A stretch of 62,950 nucleotides of DNA from JADGHE01 sp035716025 (GTDB taxonomy: Bacteria > Pseudomonadota > Alphaproteobacteria > Rhizobiales > Xanthobacteraceae). The position numbers and the translations under genes were made by a program. The stretch covers positions 1 to 62,950 of the forward strand of contig DASTKH010000034.1 of NCBI GenBank assembly GCA_035716025.1, given 5' to 3'. Positions 24,850 to 33,382 of the stretch are shown one piece after another. The notes under the pieces were generated by a model. That model had not been told where the DNA came from, did no database searches, and saw only the letters and a list, made by a program, of their open reading frames with translations. Each line of letters opens with the position of its first letter. The first letter of the stretch is position 1.

Positions 24850-25707
24850 ATGAACGTCCATTCCAAATCCGTGAAGCCTGCGAGGAAGGTCGCGCGACCG
24901 ATGGCGCTTCGCGCCAAGACCACGCGGCTCTCCAAGCCTGCGGGGAAGCCCGCCGTGAAGTCCTTAGGCCGTAAGCCTGCGAGGATGACAGAGGGCGAAT
25001 GGCAGGCGCGGATCGATCTCGCGGCCGTCTACCGGCTCGTCGCGCTGCACGGCTGGGACGACGTCATCTACAATCATTGCTCCATGCGCGTGCCGGGCGA
25101 GCCCGACATGATCCTCATGAAGCCGCATGAAGCGCTGTGGACGGAAGTGACGGCCTCCAATCTGCGCAAGGTGAACATCAACGAGGACCTCGACGAGCGC
25201 GCCGGCGTCAACCGTCCGGGTTTCACGCTGCATGGCGGTCTGATGAAGGGCCGGCCCGACATCAACTGCGCCGTGCACATTCACACGCCGATCGGCTTCG
25301 CCATTGCCGGCCTGAAGGGCGGCTTGCGCATGGTGTCCCAGGAGGCGGTGCGCTTTTACAAGCGCATCGGGTATCACCCCTATGAAGGGATTACGGAGGA
25401 TTTCGGCGAGCGCGAGCGCATTCTGCGCGATCTCGGAGACAATGTGGCGCTCATCATGCACAATCACGGCCTTGTCACCGTCGGCAAGAGCGCGCGCGAT
25501 GCCTTCACGCTGATGAAGCATCTCATGGAGGCGGCTGAGATCCAGATCATGATCGACTCCACGGGCCGCGACGCCATCGAAATCCCGCCCGAGATCTGCG
25601 AGAAGGTGGTCGCCCAGTACGTGAAGCACGATTCCGGACGCGGATCGGCCGACTGGCCTGCCTATCTGCGCATGCTCGACAAGGTCGACCCGAGCTACAA
25701 GACCTGA
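24850..25707 (+). CDS. Class II aldolase/adducin-family protein
   Basis: This 285-residue protein has a basic, low-complexity N-terminal ~48 residues followed by the class II aldolase domain. Zinc-ligand histidines are visible in CAVHIHTPIG and in LIMHNHGLVTVG, and the NHCSMRVPG segment is typical of the family. Members include fuculose-1-phosphate aldolase, ribulose-5-phosphate epimerase and many decarboxylase-like proteins, so the substrate is open. GGGGAGAG precedes the ATG. The Lys/Arg/Pro-rich extension is odd for an aldolase and might be a disordered tail or a wrong start. The next in-frame ATG is near MTEGEWQARI. Confidence 0.87.
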   Translation: MNVHSKSVKPARKVARPMALRAKTTRLSKPAGKPAVKSLGRKPARMTEGEWQARIDLAAVYRLVALHGWDDVIYNHCSMRVPGEPDMILMKPHEALWTEVTASNLRKVNINEDLDERAGVNRPGFTLHGGLMKGRPDINCAVHIHTPIGFAIAGLKGGLRMVSQEAVRFYKRIGYHPYEGITEDFGERERILRDLGDNVALIMHNHGLVTVGKSARDAFTLMKHLMEAAEIQIMIDSTGRDAIEIPPEICEKVVAQYVKHDSGRGSADWPAYLRMLDKVDPSYKT

Positions 25708-25890
25708 CCAACGCTCCCCGGGGCACCGCTCCTTTCGAGCGCAGGAGCGTGGCCCGCAAGATGGCCGCGCTTGGCGAGGGTCGCCGGGACACGCAGGACG
25801 GGCGGCCCGCGTTCGGCGCTCCGATCCTTGCCGGTCGCGAGCACCGGACCGGCTCTCGCTCGCGGAAAGGCGGGCCTGGAATCGACTTGC

Positions 25891-26697
25891 ATGTCCCAGT
25901 CTCCGCCGCTGATCCGTAATCGCGCCAAGGAACGGCTGGAGGCCGGCGAGATGGTGTTGTGCCTCGGCACGCGTCTCGCCCGCACCGTCGATATCGGCAT
26001 GGTGGCGGACGCCTGCGGCTTCGATGCGTTCTACGTCGACATGGAGCACTCGGCGGCCGCGCTTGAAACCGCGGCCGCCATGTGCGCGGCTGCGCTTACG
26101 GTCGGCATTACCCCGCTCGTGCGCACGCCAGGCCATCAGCCGCACACGGCCTCCCGGCTGCTCGACACCGGCGCGCTCGGTATCATCTATCCGCACGTCA
26201 ACACGAAGCGCGAGGCCGAGGCCTTCGTTTCCGCCTGCAAATTCCCTCCCGTCGGCCATCGCTCGGTCGGAGGCAGCGGCCCGGCCCAGCTCTACCGGGC
26301 TTTGCCGCTTGCGGACGTCAACCGACAGGGCAACGCCGTCACCCTCTGCATCGCCATGCTGGAAACGCCCGAAGGCATCGAGAATGCCGATGCCATTGCT
26401 TCCGTAGAGGGCTTGGACGTGCTGCTGATCGGCTCGAACGATCTTTCGGCGGAACTCGGCGTGCCGGGCGATTTGCGGCATCCGAAGATCCGTGCGGCCT
26501 ATGAGGCCGCGGCCAACGCCTGCAAGCGCCACGGCAAGCATCTCGGCATCGGCGGCGTGCGCGGCGACCCCGACCTGACGCGCGAGCTGGTCGGCCTCGG
26601 CGGCCGGTTCATGATCACCGGATTCGATATCGGCTATCTGATGGCCGCCGCCCGCGCGGACGCCGCACAAATCCGAAAGATCGCCGCGACCCGCTGA
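25891..26697 (+). CDS. HpcH/HpaI-family aldolase
   Basis: This divalent-metal pyruvate aldolase of 268 residues is of the 4-hydroxy-2-oxoheptanedioate type. It contains CLGTRLARTVDIGMVADACGFDAFYVDMEHSA, the catalytic-site Glu in MLETPEGIENADAI, and the metal Asp in IGSNDLSAELG. These enzymes split or form a bond between pyruvate and an aldehyde, with broad aldehyde range. The ATG at 25891 gives the family N-terminus and has only a weak ribosome site. It follows the class II aldolase by 183 bp in the same direction and could share its transcript. Confidence 0.9.
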   Translation: MSQSPPLIRNRAKERLEAGEMVLCLGTRLARTVDIGMVADACGFDAFYVDMEHSAAALETAAAMCAAALTVGITPLVRTPGHQPHTASRLLDTGALGIIYPHVNTKREAEAFVSACKFPPVGHRSVGGSGPAQLYRALPLADVNRQGNAVTLCIAMLETPEGIENADAIASVEGLDVLLIGSNDLSAELGVPGDLRHPKIRAAYEAAANACKRHGKHLGIGGVRGDPDLTRELVGLGGRFMITGFDIGYLMAAARADAAQIRKIAATR

Positions 26698-26729
26698 CGC
26701 GCCGCGGCGAGCCTTCATGCGGCGGCCGC

Positions 26730-27299
26730 CTATTTCCCGACGATCCTCGCGGCGAAGGCTGCGAATCCCGCGAGATGCTGCTTGATCATCTCCCGCGTCG
26801 GCTCGTCCTTGAGACGGCCGCTGTCGTCGAATTTTTGCGCCGCGAAGGTGACGAGGACCTCGGGCCGGCCGAACACGACGGCGTCGACGCCGGTGAGGCA
26901 GGCGCGCAAGTGCTGCTGCATGCGCGCCCCGCCGAGCAGCCCGGTCGCGGCCGACTGGATCGCGACCGGTTTGCCCTTGAACGGCTGTTCCTTCATGCGG
27001 GAGACCCAGTCGATCGCATTCTTCAGCGGCGCCGGAATGGTCCAATTGTATTCCGGGCTCACGATAATGAGCGCGTCGGCAGCACGGATCGCGTCCGCCC
27101 AGGCCACCGCGTCTGCGGGGAAACCCGATGCCTCCTGGACGTCGAAGTTGTAGAGCGGAAGGCCGCCGAAGGGCGGCGCCTCAGAAAGCACGAGACGCGG
27201 GGGCGCCAGTTCCCGCAGCGCATGCATCAGCATGCGGTTGTAGGAGCCTTTGCGCAAGCTGCCGCAGATCGTCAGGACATTCAAGGAACTGTCGGTCAT
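26730..27299 (-). CDS. NADPH-dependent FMN reductase family protein
   Basis: This 189-residue flavodoxin-like reductase is of the ChrR/SsuE-type family. The phosphate-binding loop is in ICGSLRKGSYNRML. The SPEYNWTIPAPLKNAIDWVSR segment binds the flavin and forms the dimer interface. Such enzymes reduce FMN, quinones, chromate or azo dyes with NAD(P)H, and the natural substrate here is not known. It is convergent with the HpaI-type aldolase, with stops 32 bp apart, and is transcribed in the same direction as the TRAP genes but from a separate start. Confidence 0.92.
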   Translation of the reverse strand: MTDSSLNVLTICGSLRKGSYNRMLMHALRELAPPRLVLSEAPPFGGLPLYNFDVQEASGFPADAVAWADAIRAADALIIVSPEYNWTIPAPLKNAIDWVSRMKEQPFKGKPVAIQSAATGLLGGARMQQHLRACLTGVDAVVFGRPEVLVTFAAQKFDDSGRLKDEPTREMIKQHLAGFAAFAARIVGK

Positions 27300-27644
27300 T
27301 CTGATTTCAGTCTGGGGGCGAGCCCGTTGCGCGCCGCGAGGATGACGCGGGCGCGGCGGCTGGAAGCTGGCAGGAGCCGCAGGCGCCCGCCCCCGCCAGC
27401 GCCTCGGCCAATCGATTGCGGGAACCGTCAGCGCTTGCCGGCCGCCTGCGCCATGACAGGCGCGAACGCGGCAAGTCGCCGACGGATGCGATCCCTGGTC
27501 GTTTCGTCAGTCAGATCACAGGTCCTTATTGACGCAGGACTCTGACCTTGGAATCCGAACTGCGGTTTTGTCGAGCGTCACCTCGGCTTGCCTTCTTGGG
27601 TCGAAGGACGCTCCTAGCACGCCGTGCGCCGGCTTGCCTCCCTC
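27300..27644. other. Gap of 345 bp without a supported gene
   Basis: Between the FMN reductase and the TRAP permease I see no start-supported gene. On the minus strand an open stretch ends at the stop 27428-27430 and could encode about 28 residues (DETTRDRIRRRLAAF-like), but it has no ATG, GTG or TTG start. It may be a gene remnant or chance. No terminator with a clear T-run was found. Confidence 0.4.
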
Positions 27645-29663
27645 CTAGAATTCCCGCCGCGCCTCGCCGGCAATCGCCTCCAGACTGCCAGCAGGCCGGA
27701 AGGACAAATCGGCGGAACGCGCCGAGTCCACATAGGCCTGGTCCCGGCCGAACCCTCTGTGCCGCCACACGCCGACAATGATCGCCGGCAGCACCACCAG
27801 GGCGGCGGCCAGCGCGACGCGCTGATCCGGATGCAGCATCACGATCAGGGAGACGAGGCCCAGCAGGCTGCGCAACAGAATGTTGGCGGCCGGATTGGGC
27901 GTGAAGCGGCCGAACATCGCGAACGTCACCCCGCAGGTGCTGACGGCCACGAGCAGCGCCGCCTCGATCTGTGACCAGCCCGGATTCACCACGATGTCGC
28001 TCCGGGTGAAGATCGCGAACGTCATCAGAGTGATGGGGAGGCAGATCTTGAGCGCTTCCCACATGGTTCGCATGAAGGAGGATTCGGCAATCCGCGCGGA
28101 GACCGCCGCGGTCAGCGAGGTCGGCGGCGAGAGCTCGCCCCATACCGACAGGAGGAACACGAAGAAATGGGCAACCCACGGGTCGATCCCGAGATCGCGC
28201 AAAGGCTGCACGATCACGATCGCCCCGATGATGTAGGTCGCCGTCGGCGGCAGCCCGGCCCCCGCGAGCCAGCCGAACAGATAGGCGGTCGCAATGACCG
28301 CGAGAACGTGCCAGGACCCCAGGTCGAGCAGCATGCTCCCCATGCGATTGATAAAGCCCGTGACCGTGAAGAGGCCGATCATGATGCCCAACGTCGCGAG
28401 CAGCAGCGTGAGATAGGAGGTCATCTCCGCATGCGTCTCGATCGCAAGCTTCAGGTTGCCGAGCAGCGTTTCCTGCGCAAGTTCGGGAATTTTCAGAACG
28501 AACTTGAAGTAGAAAAATGCAGCAAGCAGCAAAATCAGCATGAAGATGGCCGTGTAGAGCGCCGCACGCAGCTCGCCGATCCCGAACTGCCCCATCATGA
28601 GAATGAGAAAGAACACGGAGAGAAAGAAGATCGCCGTCTTGCAAAGGTCGTAAAGCGGCACGCGTTCTTCGGGCACGGCGTCGTGCGGGAGGAGACGAAC
28701 GCAAAGGAGATAGACCGCGAAAGCCAGCGACGTGTAATAGACGAAAGCAAGCGCAAAGCCGCGCAGCACGACGTCCCAATAGGGAACGCCCAGGAATTCC
28801 GACATCAGGAAGGCGCCGACCCCCATCATCGGCGGCATGATCAATCCGCCCATGGACGAGGCGGTTTCCACGGCGCCGGCGAATACGCCCGGCACGCCGT
28901 AACGCTTCATCAGCGGAATCGTGATGCTGCCGACCACGACGGCATTGGCGGAACCCGATCCGCTGACCATGCCGACCGCGAGCGAACCGAGCACGGCCGT
29001 CTGCGGCACCATTTGCCGGTTGCGACCGGCAAAGCGCCTCATCACATTGATCATGGCCCGCTGCGCCCCGAAACCGTTTGCCGTCGCCGCAAGCAAGAGA
29101 AAGGCGGCCACGAGCGTGAGCGCGAGCTGGGCGTAGAGACCGTAGATGCCGGTCGCAAGCTCGACCGTGCTCGAGGTCACCACGCGGTAGAACGTCGTCC
29201 CCGGGTGCCAGAAGAAATCGATGGGGCTGAGATAGCCCCAGAGCGTGTAGATAACCATGAAGAAGTTCACGCCGAACAGCACCGGGTGCGCCAGGCGCGA
29301 GAGTTCCATCACCAGCAGGAACATCAACAGGCCGACGACGAAGTCTTCCGTCGTATAGGAACCTTGCCTATAGATCGCGATGTCCTCGAAGTTCACAAAG
29401 AAATAGTAGAAGCCGTAAAGGCAGATCGATGCGTAGACGACGACGATGACATGGTTCGCGAGCAGGGGCAGAAAGCTATAGAGCCGGCCCTGCTCGTGCA
29501 TCAGCAAGATCTGCAGCAGCAGCGCCACCGGAACGAGTTGCGTGGCAAGCTCGCGAGGCCCTCCGAAGCCGGTATAAAAATACCAGACGAGCCACGCGAA
29601 CATCCCGGCCGAAATGGCGAAGATGACGTTCCGGAGACTGAGCCACCCTAACGCGGCGCGCAT
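27645..29663 (-). CDS. TRAP transporter fused permease (DctQM type, TAXI-linked)
   Basis: This membrane protein of 672 residues combines the small (four-segment) and large (twelve-segment) permease subunits of a TRAP transporter in one chain. The large part contains GMVSGSGSANAVVVGSITIPLMKRYG and MGGLIMPPMMGVGAFLMSEFLG, typical of the family. Such carriers import organic acids using an ion gradient. GGGGGAGGGGGA precedes the ATG at 29663. It follows the TAXI-type binding protein gene on the same strand with a gap of 142 bp, and the two form the transport system. The substrate is not known from sequence. Confidence 0.94.
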   Translation of the reverse strand: MRAALGWLSLRNVIFAISAGMFAWLVWYFYTGFGGPRELATQLVPVALLLQILLMHEQGRLYSFLPLLANHVIVVVYASICLYGFYYFFVNFEDIAIYRQGSYTTEDFVVGLLMFLLVMELSRLAHPVLFGVNFFMVIYTLWGYLSPIDFFWHPGTTFYRVVTSSTVELATGIYGLYAQLALTLVAAFLLLAATANGFGAQRAMINVMRRFAGRNRQMVPQTAVLGSLAVGMVSGSGSANAVVVGSITIPLMKRYGVPGVFAGAVETASSMGGLIMPPMMGVGAFLMSEFLGVPYWDVVLRGFALAFVYYTSLAFAVYLLCVRLLPHDAVPEERVPLYDLCKTAIFFLSVFFLILMMGQFGIGELRAALYTAIFMLILLLAAFFYFKFVLKIPELAQETLLGNLKLAIETHAEMTSYLTLLLATLGIMIGLFTVTGFINRMGSMLLDLGSWHVLAVIATAYLFGWLAGAGLPPTATYIIGAIVIVQPLRDLGIDPWVAHFFVFLLSVWGELSPPTSLTAAVSARIAESSFMRTMWEALKICLPITLMTFAIFTRSDIVVNPGWSQIEAALLVAVSTCGVTFAMFGRFTPNPAANILLRSLLGLVSLIVMLHPDQRVALAAALVVLPAIIVGVWRHRGFGRDQAYVDSARSADLSFRPAGSLEAIAGEARREF

Positions 29664-29805
29664 TCCCCCTCCCCCTTTTAGGGGCCCATTTGAATAGCGC
29701 CGCCGCGGGGGCGGGCCCGGCACCCGCGGCTTCTTTCGCGGAGCCGGGCCGTTTCGCCTGCGGCAACGGTCGACCCCACGACAATGCGTCCGCCGTTGGT
29801 GGCCG

Positions 29806-30858
29806 TCAGCCTTTGCTTTCGGCGATTTTCCAACTGTCGTTCCAGGCCTTGTTTTCCTTGAGGAACTTGGCAAGGCCGGAATGAACGGGAATGTCCGGAT
29901 TGGCCTTGATGCCGTTCACCTGCATGCCGACGAAATCCTTGGCCATCGGCGTGAAGCCCGGATCGGAGGCCGCGAGTTTCTCGCGATTGTCGTAGAACGC
30001 CTTCAGCATCTTGTAGACGAGGTCTTCCGGCATATCCGGGCGCACATTGTAGGCGAACAAGATCGGCACGCCGTGCACGGTCTTGACGCCGACATCCTTG
30101 CTGAAAGCCTTGGTCGGGTCGACATCCGAAATCGCAAGCCCTGCGCTCTGGAGCTTCTTCTCCTCGTCCGGGCAGGGGTTGATCAGCTTGACGTTCATGC
30201 GGATGTCGGTCTCTTTCCAATAGGACGCAAGCGAGCGCCCGGCCGTGGTGTAAGCGACGGCCCCCTCGATCGAGCCGGACTGCAAAGCATCGGCCTGCGT
30301 CTTGGGATCGATTTCCACGTGCTTGAACTGGTAGCCGAGCGCCTTGAAGATGCGCTGGAAGTTCAGCCAGTTCATGAACCCGGCAGTGGTGAAGAAAACG
30401 GGCTTGCCGCTGAAATCCTTCCAGCACTTGTACTTGTCGGCATTGGCGGCAGCCGTCGCCATGAACGACTCCATGGGGTAGGCATACCAGGTGTGGACCA
30501 GCAAGCCCTTCGCGGGCTTGTAGTTCTTGAATCCGCCCTCCTGGTGATAGAGCTGCGTCATGCCGACGTCCGCGGTGTAGCCGATCTCGCCCTGGCCATC
30601 CATGGCGGCCTTCATCGCGCCCGTCGTGGACGGGTAGGGCTGGACGGTGACGGTGTATTCGCTGCCGAGCGCATGCTCGAGAATTTTCACCATCGACGCC
30701 GCGACCTTGTAGCCATAGGAATCCACGTTCGAGGTCGCCCAGCGGATCGACTTGCGCTCTTGCGCTCCAGCTTGCTGGGGCGTCAAGAGCGCCAGCGCGG
30801 CAAGAGCCGCGATCGCACCCGCGGCGGCCCTGCCGACGGTCTGCTTGTTCTTGGACAT
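29806..30858 (-). CDS. TAXI-family TRAP transporter solute-binding protein
   Basis: This exported protein of 350 residues has a signal peptide (about residues 1-31, cleavage near AGAQE) and the TAXI-type binding fold. It captures the solute in the periplasm for the fused TRAP permease. Visible segments are SVKI-like packing around YGYKVAASMVKILEHALG, QGEIGYTADVG and TAGFMNWLNFQRIFKALG. AAGGAGGAG is eight bases before the ATG at 30858, which is why the longer frame to 30933 is rejected. It is divergent from the dehydrogenase at 31098, with 239 bp between them holding both promoters. Confidence 0.93.
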   Translation of the reverse strand: MSKNKQTVGRAAAGAIAALAALALLTPQQAGAQERKSIRWATSNVDSYGYKVAASMVKILEHALGSEYTVTVQPYPSTTGAMKAAMDGQGEIGYTADVGMTQLYHQEGGFKNYKPAKGLLVHTWYAYPMESFMATAAANADKYKCWKDFSGKPVFFTTAGFMNWLNFQRIFKALGYQFKHVEIDPKTQADALQSGSIEGAVAYTTAGRSLASYWKETDIRMNVKLINPCPDEEKKLQSAGLAISDVDPTKAFSKDVGVKTVHGVPILFAYNVRPDMPEDLVYKMLKAFYDNREKLAASDPGFTPMAKDFVGMQVNGIKANPDIPVHSGLAKFLKENKAWNDSWKIAESKG

Positions 30859-31097
30859 TCGACGCTCCTCCTTTTTCTGTTCGTCACGGCGCGCGGCCGT
30901 GCAGGTTTCAATGCTGCAATGTCCGACCCCCACTCCGCAATTTCAATCCGGAGGAAAGTTGAAGAGAGCGGCGGGAGCATGTTACCGCCTGCAAGCGTCG
31001 TGTGCTCTCAAATTTACGCCCCTTTACGGCCCCCCTGTCGATGTCGCCTACTTTTCGACCCGTTACCGGACGGGTTTAGCGCAGAAAGGAGTTTGCC

Positions 31098-32054
31098 ATG
31101 GCTCAAAGCACGCCGCGGATCGGTTGGATCGGCATGGGCCGAATGGGATATCCGATGGCGGAGCGGCTGCTGGCGGCCGGCTATGACGTCACCGTCTGGA
31201 ACCGGACCCGTGCAAAGGCCGAACCGCTGGCGGCGAAAGGCGCCAGGATCGCCGAGAAGCTTTCAGACCTTGCGGACCGGGACATTGTCTTTTCGATCGT
31301 TGCTACCGGCAAGGATGTCGCCGAGGTCTATTTCGGCAACAACGGCGTCCTTTCGGGCGGGCGGGCGCCGGCCGTCTTCGTCGATTGTTCCACGATCGCG
31401 GTTGACGAGTCCGCCGACATACGCGCCCGCCTCAAGGAACGCGGCTCCGACTATATCTGCGCGCCGGTCTCGGGAAACGCCAAGGTGATCAAGGCAGGCA
31501 AGCTTTCCGCCGTCTGTTCGGGGCCGGACGGCGCCTTCCGCAAGGCCGAGCCGGCGATCAAGGTCTTCGCGCCGCGCGGTGTCTCCTATGTGGGCGAGGG
31601 CGAGCTCGCGCGCGTGTGCAAGATCGCCCACAACGTCATGCTGGGCGTCGTCATCGAGAACCTCATCGAGATCACGCTGCTCGTGAACAAGATGGGCGTG
31701 CCCCGCCACGCGTTCCTGTCCTTCCTCAACAACAGCGTGATGGGCTCGATGTTTACGGCCTACAAGTCGCCGGCGCTCGTCAACCTCGACTGGACGACGA
31801 CATTCACGCCCGAATTGCTGCGCAAGGACCTCGATCTCGGCCTCGAACTCGCGCGGAAAACCGACGTGCCGATGCCGGTGACCGCGGCCGCCCGCGAGGT
31901 GCTGCAGACGCATTTCGGGGCGGCGATGCTCAAGTCCGACCCGAAAAGCTATCTCGAGGGCGATTTCGCAGCTCTTATGGAAACGCTTGCGCTTGCCGCC
32001 GGCATGACGCTCACGAGCGAGAACACGCAGGTGCCGACCGGCCTCGAGAGCTGA
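31098..32054 (+). CDS. NAD(P)-dependent beta-hydroxyacid dehydrogenase
   Basis: This 318-residue member of the 3-hydroxyisobutyrate/6-phosphogluconate dehydrogenase superfamily has the Rossmann glycine motif GWIGMGRMGYPMAERL at the N-terminus, APVSGNAKVIKAGKL for substrate binding, and the catalytic Lys in CKIAHNVMLG. It should oxidise a beta-hydroxy acid such as 3-hydroxyisobutyrate, tartronate or glycerate. AGAAAGGAG precedes the ATG. It is divergent from the TAXI-TRAP genes and close to the aldolases, so it may take part in using the imported acid. That is an inference. Confidence 0.93.
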   Translation: MAQSTPRIGWIGMGRMGYPMAERLLAAGYDVTVWNRTRAKAEPLAAKGARIAEKLSDLADRDIVFSIVATGKDVAEVYFGNNGVLSGGRAPAVFVDCSTIAVDESADIRARLKERGSDYICAPVSGNAKVIKAGKLSAVCSGPDGAFRKAEPAIKVFAPRGVSYVGEGELARVCKIAHNVMLGVVIENLIEITLLVNKMGVPRHAFLSFLNNSVMGSMFTAYKSPALVNLDWTTTFTPELLRKDLDLGLELARKTDVPMPVTAAAREVLQTHFGAAMLKSDPKSYLEGDFAALMETLALAAGMTLTSENTQVPTGLES

Positions 32055-32116
32055 GCCCGGCAACCGCAACCGCCGCGCCTGCCCGCGTCTGCACGGTCCG
32101 GGCCGGCCCCTCGCGC

Positions 32117-32581
32117 TCAGGCGACCGCCTTGGCGGCGGCGAGCCGGCTCTTGACGTAGCGGCCGATCAGGCGCGTCGCCGGGTAGGCGACCTCCTCCTC
32201 GGCTTGCGCGTGCAGCTTGAGCCGCGCGGCGAAGGCTGCGACGTCGGGCTTGTTCTCGGCCTTGGCCGCCGCGATCAGCCGCTCCAGCGCCACGACGATC
32301 AGCTTGTGCTCGGCGAGCATGGTCGGCATCTCGGCTTCGAGCCGGTCGGTGAGCGCGAGCACCTCGGCCATGGCCGGCTCGAACTCGCCCCGGCCGAGCG
32401 CGGCGAGCAGGCCGAGCGGCGGCAGCGCAAATTCCTCCTCCTTGAGGAAGTGGCCGTGCAGCACCTTGGCGACGGCGCGCGCGGCCTCTCCGGTCTCGCC
32501 GCCCGCCCGCGTGGCCTTGACGAGGTCGGCATGCAGCGCGTCGTGCTCGACCTTCATCGGCTTAGGGATTTCGAACGTCAT
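32117..32581 (-). CDS. Hemerythrin HHE cation-binding domain protein
   Basis: This 154-residue helical protein has the HHE pattern: H13, H44 with E48 (HFLKE), H92 (AEHKL) and H124 with E128 (HAQAE). It probably binds a di-iron centre and may sense or handle O2, NO or iron stress in the cytoplasm. GGAGGGTG precedes the ATG. It follows the DUF6448 gene on the same strand by 57 bp and both lie divergent from a Crp-family regulator, suggesting a three-gene unit. It differs in sequence from the bacteriohemerythrin at 11415, which has the classic seven-ligand pattern. Confidence 0.88.
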   Translation of the reverse strand: MTFEIPKPMKVEHDALHADLVKATRAGGETGEAARAVAKVLHGHFLKEEEFALPPLGLLAALGRGEFEPAMAEVLALTDRLEAEMPTMLAEHKLIVVALERLIAAAKAENKPDVAAFAARLKLHAQAEEEVAYPATRLIGRYVKSRLAAAKAVA

Positions 32582-32638
32582 GACACCCTCCTCACAGGCG
32601 CGACCGGCGCCCGCGGGCGCCGGCTTGTCGGTTCGCGT

Positions 32639-33241
32639 TCAGTCCTTGTGCGCATGGCCCGCGCCGTGGATGGCCTGGCGCACACCCTCGACATAGGTGA
32701 CGAAACCGAGTTCGGCGTTCACCCGCGCGCGTGCGGCGGGGACTTCTTCGGCCGCCTTCGGCGCGCGCGGCGCGTTCTGGGTCTCGCGCACGTGGGCGAA
32801 GCGTCCGTGCAGACCATGCTCGATCTCCTCGGCGAGCACGGCCTTGACCTCGGACAAATTGCCCTTCTCGACCGCCCGCTCGGCGGCCGGGATAGCCGGA
32901 CCGTAGTCGGTGCCGGCGGGTTTGAGGCCGGTATAGGGCGCGCCCTCGCCCATGCGGTGGAGGCGCACGGTGGTCTCAATAAAGGCCTTGTCGGCGAGCG
33001 TTTTGGCGTCGGGGCCGAGCGCGCGCACCTTGAGGGCCTGGGCAAAGGCCGCTCGCATCTCACCCTCGGCGCTCGCCGGCGCATAGGGCAAAGCGAGGTG
33101 GACGTTGCCGGTCTCGAGGGCCGTCTGGGCCGCCTTGGCAACCGGCCCGTCGATCGAGTCGCAGTGCGCCCTGGCGCTCAAAGGGGCAAACAGCACCGCG
33201 GCGGTGAGCGCAGCGGCCGTCAGCGTTTTGATCTTGGTCAT
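32639..33241 (-). CDS. DUF6448-family exported protein
   Basis: This 200-residue protein has a signal peptide (residues ~1-25, cleavage after ARA). The mature part begins with HCDSIDGPVAKAAQTAL, the signature of the DUF6448 family. It then has helical segments with conserved His/Glu (FIETTVRLHRMGEGAPYTGL, EEIEHGLHGRFAHV), which could bind a metal. The function is unknown. GGAGGAT precedes the ATG. It is the first gene of a minus-strand pair with an HHE hemerythrin-like protein. The divergent Crp-type regulator gene with a palindrome in between probably controls the pair. Confidence 0.87.
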   Translation of the reverse strand: MTKIKTLTAAALTAAVLFAPLSARAHCDSIDGPVAKAAQTALETGNVHLALPYAPASAEGEMRAAFAQALKVRALGPDAKTLADKAFIETTVRLHRMGEGAPYTGLKPAGTDYGPAIPAAERAVEKGNLSEVKAVLAEEIEHGLHGRFAHVRETQNAPRAPKAAEEVPAARARVNAELGFVTYVEGVRQAIHGAGHAHKD

Positions 33242-33310
33242 GTTCCATCCTCCGAAAAGAGCGGATCATTGCTCATAGGCAAACCATGGAGGAGCGGCGG
33301 CGGCGCTTCA

Positions 33311-33324
33311 GCGACTTAAGTCGC
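33311..33324. promoter_or_regulatory. Perfect 14-bp palindrome between DUF6448 and Crp-family genes
   Basis: GCGACTTAAGTCGC is an uninterrupted perfect palindrome placed 70 bp from the DUF6448 start and 59 bp from the start of the Crp-type gene at 33383. The location suggests an operator for the regulator and the divergent pair. It does not resemble the FNR/Dnr boxes at 9.4-12.4 kb. Confidence 0.55.
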
Positions 33325-33382
33325 CGAAGGATGAAGATTTCGCGACACGCGACGGCGCGCGCGGAATGCCGGGAGGCAAGCG

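Noticed and set aside
24964..27045. Antisense open frame of nearly 700 codons across two aldolase genes
   Set aside because: It spans two well-supported genes and their gap with no motif. The aldolases on the other strand are clear.
27428..27510. Minus-strand open stretch coding for about 28 residues ahead of the FMN reductase
   Set aside because: No ATG, GTG or TTG start and no ribosome site. Too short to call a gene or pseudogene.
28167..29651. Plus-strand open frame of 494 codons inside the TRAP permease gene
   Set aside because: Its charged, repetitive composition (Glu/Arg/His) is the mirror of membrane-segment codons. The TRAP permease is certain.
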